Source: Allodiplogaster sudhausi (taxonomy: Eukaryota; Nematoda; Chromadorea; Rhabditida; Diplogasteridae). Taken from it: 64,000 nucleotides of DNA. How positions within the stretch are numbered: the first letter of the stretch is position 1; each line of letters opens with the position of its first letter. The translations under genes and the position numbers were made by a program. The notes under the pieces were generated by a model. That model saw only the letters and a list, made by a program, of their open reading frames with translations. It did not search any database and was not told where the DNA came from. Shown here in pieces: positions 55,599 to 64,000 of this stretch. The stretch covers positions 7,574,001-7,638,000 of the forward strand of contig CALZFC010000005.1 of the NCBI GenBank assembly GCA_945643635.1. The letters are read 5' to 3'.

Positions 55599-58112
55599 AT
55601 AGCTCATCATTTGTTGAAAGTGTGCCATATAGAATGATCGCCTACATTGCATATCTTTACACTTAATGCATCATTTGTTTTCCCAATACTCATTGGCTTG
55701 ATTGATCGCAAGAGATTTCTTATTGGGTGTTATTGTTATTGTTGAAAATAAGTTGTTAACTCCGCACATTACAATTCCGCACAGAAATTCTCTTCTTGGC
55801 TATTAAAATGGCGATAGCATATTTCCTTTCTTCGATCGTTAATGAAAACCTTTTCTGCTGGACCAAAGGAAAAAGAGTTCTTTCCTTCCGAATTCACACG
55901 GATTTTACTGTATGTATGTTTGTATGCATTAAATTCTTTTGATTTACAAGTCGTGCGAACCAATCAGTTGAAGAAATTTAAGTAAACTTCAATTCTTATA
56001 AATAAATTCGTTTGCATTTAGAGAAGCAGAGAGGGGAAAACTGAGAGCAGGGTCGTGTCCGATAAGACCCCTATAGCTTGAGAACTAGAGAAAGAGCTTC
56101 TGCGTAGTCCATAACAGCGTTCCTAATCTCGAGAACAACGAGTCTAGAGAAAAGTTCCCCTTCCGTTGCTACTTGGGAGTGCCAGAATGCACTCCATTCA
56201 AGAAGCACAGTCTGGCTGTCCCCAAACACCGGAAGTGTCTCTGCTGCTTTCTCACTCTTCTAATCCTCCTTTTTACGACCCTTAATAAAATTGCAATCGT
56301 CATCCGTTTATTCAAGGTCCTGGAGACCTGTCCGAATATCCAACCAAATAAAATTTTACCGTGAGAAAATCTCTTGAATTTTGGATACATGTTATCCGTG
56401 CAGATATTATTAGACGTCGATGGCATCGCTTGCCTGGCCCATGCGTACTAATTCGGGTTCGTTATCCAAAAGGTCATCCCTCTGTAACACAAAGAAGAAT
56501 CCACGAATAGTCTTCTAACGGAGAAGAATCCACGCCTAGTCTTCTAACGGAACATTGTCCAAGACTTGTAAGCTTTTTTTTATTAGATAAATAGGAGGAA
56601 TTTCTGACAGTGGGTGTGATGTGTTAAATCGAGGGGGGAGTGTGGGAGATCCTCATGGTCTGTGGCAGAACGACAGAACGAAACTGACAAATAGAGATCG
56701 AGGATAGCGTGAAGGAATCAGCAGGGCAGGATGAAGTCTACTTCCGTGGAAATGGAAACGAATGAGGAATAGGTGCCCTCAGTTAGGCATGTGACATCAC
56801 AATCCATACACGCTTTCAAATTAATTTCCTGTCTTCAGTCGCTCTTCGACTTGCCGATGCAAAGAGAGCAGAGCTAAAGAGTAAAATATTGTAATATCTA
56901 GGGGAAATTGGAATCAAGATTGCTGATTTATTTCGTTCCGCCAATGGCAGTGTAACGGGAATTGACAGGGCTGAACGGACTGATGTCTGTGGACCTGAAT
57001 GGAAGCATAAAGATTGCGACAGTTAGAGTTTGCTGGAAACTCTCGAGTACAGAATAAATTCGACAATTTTCTTTGAATCTTCAACAGTTCTGGAGAAAGT
57101 CGATTGTTCAAGAGTTCGTTCTGCTGCTGCGAAATATAAATTTTAATTCTCCATTATGACATCAGTATTTACGAAGAAACTGGCATTTGAAGCGTGCCAG
57201 AAATAGGAGCTGGCCAGGCTCCTGTTGACGTCTTTGAGATAATCTGATTATCCGTACTATTCAACTTTTCCATTCTCCCTTCAGGTGAGAATGCATCAGC
57301 CTTTTCTCAGTTTCCTTCAAATATTCTTATCCACTTGACGAGATCGTCGTTTCATACGCAGAATTTGAATGGCACGAGTGATCGAAGGGATTAGACATGA
57401 TGTTGAGAGAGAAAGAGAGAGATTGAGATATAGATAGAAAGCGAGAAAGAGCAAGGGAGAAAGACAGCCTAGAGAGAGAGGGGGGAGAGAGAGATAGAAA
57501 GAGAGAAAAAGAAAGAGCAAGGTGGAAAGACAGCCTGGAGAGAGAGAGAGAAATAGAAGGAGAGAAAGAGAAATGGAGAAAGACAGCCTGAAGAGAGAGA
57601 GGGAGAGAGAGCTAGAAATAAAGAAAGGGAAAGGGAGAAAGAGAGCCTAGAGAGAGAGAGAGGGAGAGAGAGAGAGAAATGGAAGCAAATAGGCAAAGAA
57701 AAGAAAGACATCTTGGTCATCAGCAGCAGAGGTGTCAAATGCCTCGAGATAGAAGAGACGTTATTTATCTAAGAGTGCCCGCGTGATTCTGTCTCAATGC
57801 TTTATCCTCCAAATCCGTTCCTTTTGTCTCCATCCGGCTTTAGGCCTGCGCAAGAAGTGGGCGGGACTTGGATATGGGCGGAGTTTGTAGATAAGGGAGG
57901 ATTTAAAAGAGGCAGTTGTCTCCTCACCACACCACTTTCTACCGGCGTTATCAGCGGATTTCAACACCTCTCCCTTTTATCCTTTCTTGACATACTTGTT
58001 GACGATCCGTCGCTGAGCATCCGCTTAGCAGAGATTCTTGCATGAAACGGAATTTAGTATTTTTTGTTGCGTGGATTGGGAAGCAGCATCTCTGTGTTAA
58101 GAGTGCAGCGCA
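55599..58112. other. Intergenic with a GA-rich minisatellite; promoter-like end
   Basis: AT-rich to 57250. A 29-bp near-duplicate (AGAATCCACG..CTTCTAACGG) lies at about 56494-56551. At 57455-57700 there is a GA-rich minisatellite with units of about 55-66 bp marked by AAGACAGCCT or AAGAGAGCCT. Near 57856-57915 the words GGGCGGGA, GGGCGGAG and TTTAAAAGAGG, 200-250 bp before a secreted-peptide gene, look like a promoter. No other gene seen. Confidence 0.4.
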
Positions 58113-58754
58113 ATGAACTCGCTCCGTTCGTCCTCCCTTCTCCTGGCCGCCTTCTGCTTTCTTCTCTTCGCTTATTCCGCCATCGCTTTCCCGCAGCCTC
58201 AGCCAGGCAAGTTCTCCTCTTCTTTTCACTCCATTGCAGAAATCACTTGGATGTTTACCCTGCCGAGCAAAGCTTAAAACTGCTACGATTATGCCATAAC
58301 TACGATATAGCAACTTTTGTATCTTGAAAATCTGAATATTTATGATTTGTTGTAAACATCGGCTGAAACACCGAGCACAGGACTCATTCATCTACATCGC
58401 TCATTTTTTTTCTATTTTGAAAAATATTTAAAAAAAATTATAATTAAATGATAATGTGAAGTGTCCAAAATAATTGTTGCAGCTGGAGTGTCTTTCCTGC
58501 TGGCGGATGACGATGGCGCGTTCTATGAAATGAAGAGGGATGCTGGTTCCATTCGTTCGTTTTTGACTTCTTTCTACTTTTCATTCTTTTTCTTCTTCCT
58601 TGCTTCCCTGCATAATAATAACCGAACTCTCCCTCAATCATTCCATTAGTGTCCCCATGCCTCACAAAGCAAACAAACTTCTCGTCTTGCAGCCGGCGGA
58701 TTCGCGCTTTCGCCCAAACTCATGAAGGCCATCATCAACTCACGCCGTTACTAG
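58113..58754 (+). CDS. Small secreted peptide precursor (neuropeptide-like)
   Basis: Three exons. ATG 58113 gives MNSLRSSSLLLAAFCFLLFA, a clear signal peptide ending about SAIAFPQPQP. The first intron uses a GC donor (CAG|GCAAGT at about 58206) and ends TTGCAG near 58481; the next exon reads AGVSFLLADDDGAFYEMKRD. After a GTTCGT..TTGCAG intron the last exon reads GGFALSPKLMKAIINSRRY, stop 58752-58754. Both joins keep frame. The KR in EMKRD is a likely dibasic cleavage site, which would free a peptide of about 25 residues ending SRRY without an amidation glycine. The total is about 80 residues. The layout is that of a neuropeptide or small hormone precursor; I do not recognise the peptide, and an antimicrobial or other secreted role is possible. 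Confidence 0.55.
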
Positions 58755-60130
58755 AGAGAAGGAGACGACAGAGAAGCAGAGATAGAGAGAGAAGAGAGAA
58801 GAGACCCTCTAAGATTACATGTTCCTTAATCACTCCATCATATATCCACACCATTTCAAGTTCCTTACTATGCATTTCAAACTATGGGATAATAAACGAA
58901 CGTTGTTGTGATAGTTGTCATGCGTCGATCTCAATTATTTGTACTCACAACAACCATGTGATACCCTTCGTTAACATATGCAGAATTGTGTAAAATGAGT
59001 GTTGTCTTCATCGTGCTTGGTAATGGCATGACAGGTTTAGGCATTAAGCACGGTATGCATCATATTTGCTCCCTTGGGGCAGAAAACAATGTTGGATAAG
59101 AAGATTTTCTCCGCACGCACAGCTTTTTAAGCTTTCCTTCTTTTGTGAAAAGATCTATCGAGTTACGATTTTAAAGGACAATCAAGTATAAGCGGAGTGC
59201 AAGAATTGATGTTGTCGAGCATATTTTTTTTTGGAAAGATACATGTACACACTTACATACGCCTGGATCACAAAGTTGTTGAAGGATAGCAAGGCGACTG
59301 GCGATAACTACAAATCTGCGGAGAAAGACTTATGAGAAGAGTAAAGAGTTTTATGCTAGGTAAATATTTATACCTACGCGATGACATTTACATTATTTCG
59401 AATTCATAGGTTACTCTAGAATAACACGTTTATCTGCACCGAGAGCTTTAGAGAACCAAAAGTACATGAATAGGCGCATCGTGTGAGTGTAAGATGAAGT
59501 TAATAAATTCATGAATGGTTGAAACTGAAAAGAAAACAACCAGAGTGTGCATGAATGAAGCAGGAGTTTCACTTCCTCTTTTAGTTCATTTCCTTCCCTT
59601 TCCTAGTCATAGCCAGAGGGTGGCTTCAGAATCAGTTGCATGTGAAGTTCTCCATTCGTCAACAAAGGCGAGACTCCGCTCAGAAGTTCTGACACGGAGA
59701 TTCGTTCCGGCATTTCCAGCTCGGTTGAATATCTTAATTTTGCTGAAAATCGACACAAAATGTCTCAATTATCGTACCTCGACTTAGTGAATTGGTTCTT
59801 GCCAGCGATGCATTTCAGAATCTTCTTCTCGTCCACGAAGCAAAACATGTACTCGACGTATCTGAAAGTGTCACTGGTTTCGTTTCGAGATTTCATGAGA
59901 ACTCAAAGAGATGCCTGTATGAACATTCCTACATAAGATATCTTCGAGGAATAGGCAACACCTCGAGTGTTTTTGCCCGAATTCCTTTTACAGCCTGCGG
60001 TGCGCAGAAATCCGACTCTCTTGTTTTTTTTAACTTAGTCAGTTCGCTCGATGATCACAAAAATTCCAGAAATTATGAATGGAAATCTGATCCTACCAGA
60101 GGCACTCCAAACGTCAGATAGAGAAAGAGG
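58755..60130. other. Intergenic
   Basis: AT-rich. Open frames at 59515-59787 and 59792-60121 have no recognisable features or splice logic and were not accepted. Confidence 0.35.
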
Positions 60131-60135
60131 AGATT

Positions 60136-60427
60136 ATGAGTACAAATGATTCCATGTACACAATTCTTTTTCTTAAACAAGTCCGGGATCTTCAACTTTT
60201 GCGTGGGAAGGTGACGCAGATATCTCTGTCCTTTCTACAGTACAAAGTGCAGATCGTGAAAAGAGACAACCAACCTCGGCTGATCGACTGCTTCTGCCAC
60301 GAGAATGACTTTGAGTGAGTCTTCCCCAGCAGTGGAGTAGCAGCCTGAACTGCCCAGCTTCAACGACCACTGCCAGGCACACGGCGGAAGAGTGTACGAG
60401 CGGGTTTGGAACTCAAGACTTAAGAGT
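60136..60427 (+). CDS. Possible small gene, unassigned
   Basis: An exon-like segment (60239-60315) reads YKVQIVKRDNQPRLIDCFCH after a TCTACAG acceptor and ends at GTGAGT. A following segment near 60358 reads NDHCQAHGGRVYERVWNSRL. The cysteines suggest a secreted protein, but neither the start nor the family could be set. Confidence 0.2.
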
Positions 60428-60675
60428 TATTCCACTCCTCCCCAATGACAATTACCTTGAATTCGTGATCTACTCCTTTCTCAAGTTGTTCTCTTCTCAG
60501 AACTATCCGCTTATCCCAACGGAGATCGCCATAATTGCGAAGCAGGAATTGCGAGCTGACGTACTCTCTGAAATACTGTGATCAAACTTCAGACTGATCT
60601 CTGGTTAGTGAGCCACAATAACAGGATAGAGAGAGCGAATGAGATTGTGAGGTGAGAGGGGACTAAAAGAGAGCG

Positions 60676-60676
60676 A

Positions 60677-60731
<55 letters not shown>

Positions 60732-60785
60732 GGAGAGAGAGGGAGGAACAGAGAGGGGTGGGGGAGGGAGGGAGAGAGAGAGAGA
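60676..60785. repeat. GA microsatellite
   Basis: Near-continuous GA repeat next to the last clear BTBD17-like exon, after a minus-strand GTCCGC donor. Confidence 0.9.
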
Positions 60786-60794
60786 GCGGACTTG

Positions 60795-63220
60795 CTAGCA
60801 GCTCTGGCAGCGAGAGAGATGGCCTGTATCTTGTATGCGTTGCTGATGACAGCCTGGAATAGCTTAGGGAAGGACTCGGCTGTAGTCGTCGCCTCCACTC
60901 CAGCCACTTCATCCGCCGTCATCAGAGCGAATCTAAGGAGGAAGCTCACTCTTGTCGTCTTTTTTCCCGCCTGAATGGTCCCGTGAGGAATGGGAAGAGT
61001 GAGAATACCGAATGAGAGGGACGATCTGAGAGAGAAGGGGAGCGGCGGTGGGGCCGCGTCTCTCGGGGTGGGAAGGCTCACTCAGCCATTGCTGAACTGC
61101 GTCCCAGATTCTCTTCTCATCTGATCAGAATCATCTCTTCTTTGCTCTCGAATAGTTTGTATCTCATTTTCTTCCCGTATTCTTCATTTCCGTCATTTCA
61201 AGTCCAGAATAGATGAACCCATTCACAAATTCTAATGGAACTTGCTTATCCCCGTTAACGCAAAATATTACCGCAAAAATCACAAATAGCGCCTATATAC
61301 ATATGTATATGAAGTACGTACGCAGATGAAAAAATGCATAAATCCTCCGCTAAATTAAATAGAGCGCTTGTGGTTCTCCGCCATTTACGGGCTCGAAAGA
61401 AGCGAGTCTGCGGTTCATTTTACTGGCGAAAAGGTCAGCACTAATGGGAATGGCATGACGCGTAAATATGCACTGAATTCACGGGATTTATGGTGAGTGT
61501 TCAATGAATCAGAAGAGATTAGACTACGACAACTTTTATGTAGAGTGAAGGACTTTTTACATGGATGACAGCTTGCATTGAGAGGGATCAACATCGGATG
61601 AGGAATTGTAGTGGGTAGAGGGTTAGAAACTCCCGCTTTGTATTCTGAGTCATCCCGATTATGACGCCAAATTCATAGTAACCAAACTAAATAAATGCAC
61701 AAAATAACAGCAGGATTGCCAGCTCATGGAATCGGCCTGCTTAAACAGGCTCAAGTCTACGAACAACAAAGTTGCATCGTGACGATGCTTACGCTACTTG
61801 TAATTACAGGGAGACTAGTTCAGACTAGTAGGCTAGCACAGACAGACTATCATAGACTTGCGAGATAGTCATGAATAAACGTAATCAGACGGAGATGATG
61901 GATCTAAAGATAGAAGATGTGAGAGAACTGACTTTTAACGACGAGATTGTTGAACTTGAGCAGTTCGAGAAGTTGATCTCTGTCGAGTGAAAGCCACGTC
62001 TTTTCCCATTCTTCCGTGCTAATCAGGGACTCGAACTCTCTTCCGATCATTTCTACGCACGCTCTGATCAAAATCTCAAATGAAAAGACTCCTATTCTTG
62101 CATAAAAAATGTTGTGAGAACGGAGCTGCCTGACTTGATGATAGGCTTTCGTTGCATACGAGAACCAGACAGCGAAAATTTCCTTGAGATCGAGATGAGG
62201 AATGATTTCAGTGACCGCGAGGTTTAGACAAACCTTAAATAATTTATTCTTATGTATGTATATAACTGTAGCTATCCAGCAATTCGTTATTAAAACTAAG
62301 TATTAAAAATTGCCAGCCTTTTTGAGGGAAGCAACATTGTATTTGTCAGCCAGAACAAGAAGGGGAAGACAGTTCTCCGGGTGGAGAACGATGTGATTGC
62401 AATAGAGAAAACGAAGAAAGGCAGGAAAGACTCGGAGACAGGCTGGCTCCTCCACCAGCTTCAGTTCCTTTGGAAGCACAGTAACGATATCCAACCAACA
62501 CTTGTATTGGTATGTATGTATGTACATAGATACATACATATGTATGTAGAAAACATATGGGTAGATAGTGAGATGTTCAATTTAATTTGTACTGTGTACT
62601 GCCTAGATACATATCTACATATGTATAGATCTACAGCGAATATTAAAAATTTAACTTTAGTTTCGCCGTTCCATCGCTGACTGAGCATGCGATCGAAGAC
62701 TTCGCTGCTCTTGGCAAGAATCAGGCGGTGGGAGGCGTATCTAGAACGGAGGAACATCAGGCTCAGGATGCTACTCTTATTCTTTCTCTTACTTCAAATT
62801 ATATTACTCCAGAAAATATGCATCTGGGAGTGGAAGAAAAGCAGAGAAGAAGATGCCTTAGACTAACGTCTCCTCTCCGATGATGAGAGTGACGTCACTG
62901 AGATGGCTGTTGTTGTAGTACTTGGCGAAGTCATTCAGGGCATCCCGGTCATCCGCGAAGCAGTCCGTCCCTGAGATCAACTAAATATTCATCTCATCTG
63001 CCACTTCCTCTTCCTTTGGTTCTTTCTCCAGAATAACCTCATGTCTCTCTCCAGAAAGGGAAAAAATTAAGTTGGTAAACAGCTCAAACTATGAGCTCTA
63101 ATGAAGGAATACAGCACTTAAAATGCACCAGATACATTACTTGAGGATAGACAAGAAGCGGAATTAGTAACCACAAGGTTCATCGGGGAGGACCGGCAGC
63201 CGATTCATTACTTCCTTCAT
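60795..63220 (-). CDS. BTB-BACK protein resembling BTBD17
   Basis: ATG at 63218-63220 gives MKEVMNRLPVLPDEPCG. It joins in phase (G|GG) to TDCFADDRDALNDFAKYYNN with HLSDVTLIIGEE (about 62985-62870), which joins AC|A to YASHRLILAKSSEVFDRML with SQRWNGET (about 62735-62670). Together these are the first half of a BTB/POZ domain. LVEEPACLRVFPAFLRFLYC, LHPENCLPLLVLADKYNVAS (62470-62310) completes it. A BACK-like helical exon (LAVTEIIPHLDLKEIFAVWF, IFYARIGVFSFEILIR, WEKTWLSLDRDQLLELLKF) covers about 62230-61925. The last clear exon (TIQAGKKTTRVSFLLRFALM, KLFQAVISNAYKIQAISLAA) is at about 61080-60800. The FPAFLRYFYTG and LSLADKY blocks point to BTBD17. The true stop is not placed and may lie in an exon beyond the GA repeat. 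Confidence 0.75.
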
Positions 63221-64000
63221 TCTGAGAACACAATCAATCACTTTCAAACAAAGAACGAATCGTTCATTTGGCGGGAGAAGAAGCAAAATAACCACGATAG
63301 CATCCCAGCAGATCAGTCCGCTTCGCTCGCTCTTTCTTGTTCTCTCTTCCTCTCGAACTCTTTCTCTTTCCCTCTCCCTCTCCTTAGCATACTTATTTCG
63401 CTTACTCTAACTTCCTTCCTCTCTAACACTCTTTATATCTTTCGATCTCATATATTTTCATTCTCTCTTTATAAAGCCTGTTTTCTAATTTTTTTATTCT
63501 TCGCAGGCATACAAACAAGGTGTATCCCCTTCCCTTGAGATTCCATCGGCCCTCTAAAATGTAAGCATTTCCACAAACAGAACGATTGAAATATCTAACT
63601 ATAAGAAGGACACCAGTTTCGCGTTTAAAATGCATACCGAACAGCCCTGCGTCACTAATAACAATAAATTTGACACTGGGTTGATAAATCCATATAAATT
63701 TATAACATGAGAATGTTTGCAAATATCGTGGCACTCTGCAGGTGAAAGAGGAATATTTTCTCGTGGACAGGAAAGAGGAACAAAGTTGTGCGTGCGGCCA
63801 TAAAAGTGACTCAAAGAACAAGCACTGGAAGTCTCAACAAAGCTGGCATAACTACATGTACACTTACAATGATGTATAGGACGGATAAAGCTAGGCAACG
63901 TGCTTGTATAATAATCAATCATGCAAACTCTGATCACCAGAGCAGAATTCTTGCAATGCAATGTAATGATGGCGGAAAAGAGAGGGAGAGAGAGAGAGAA
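63221..64000. other. Upstream region, nothing recognised
   Basis: CT-rich at 63330-63430, then AT-rich. The open frames on the minus strand show no family features. Confidence 0.35.

Noticed and set aside
63423..63961. Minus-strand frames near the window end
   Set aside because: No domain, no splice logic with BTBD17-like exons, AT-rich composition.

Overview
This is animal nuclear DNA, most likely from a nematode; species and phylum are inferred, not proven. Genes are split by many short introns (often 45-60 bp) with canonical GT..AG borders, and the recognisable proteins are metazoan: hyccin, eIF2D, SKP2, TTLL12, CHMP3, RNase H1 and a BTBD17-like protein. A tyrosine-recombinase retrotransposon with split direct repeats, a type first known from nematodes, supports the guess. 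Long (CT)n/(GA)n tracts sit in introns throughout.

1-24 kb is ordinary gene-dense sequence: end of a claudin-like tetraspan gene (+), hyccin/FAM126 (-), eIF2D (-) with a 1.4-kb hAT-type element in an intron, SKP2 (+), a 398-bp hAT-type MITE, a DOMON-domain gene (-), a conserved gene of unclear function (-), TTLL12 (-), and CHMP3 (+).

24-50 kb is an RNase H1 neighbourhood. It holds a protein made of three RNase H1 hybrid-binding domains with no nuclease domain, a complete RNase H1 gene with an EF-hand gene inside one intron, and then a series of about six divergent RNase H-fold modules whose catalytic acids are mostly replaced. Two of these genes begin with mitochondrial-presequence-like N termini. 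One module may be broken by a frameshift, and one module boundary is crossed by an in-frame TAG.

The array is split by 33.4-42.6 kb, which contains two DIRS/PAT-like retrotransposons. An older minus-strand copy, with a recombinase that lost its central catalytic segment, carries a younger, nearly complete plus-strand copy inside its internal repeat. The young copy has A1/A2 (176 bp each) and B1/B2 (116 bp each) split repeats, no target duplication, and a shared ATAA at every junction. Both copies keep a small intron whose removal switches frame into a CCHC zinc knuckle, while retention leaves a frame into reverse transcriptase. A 0.6-kb host segment is repeated on both sides of the old element.

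49.6-64 kb: a proline/serine-rich gene whose intron holds a 2.4-kb transposase-like ORF with a PHD-like zinc cluster; tandem exon-like units; long stretches without recognisable genes; a small secreted-peptide gene with a GC-AG intron; and a BTBD17-like BTB-BACK gene (-). No tRNA, rRNA or CRISPR was recognised. Exon borders were assigned by eye from reading frame and splice signals, so multi-exon genes are given as spans.
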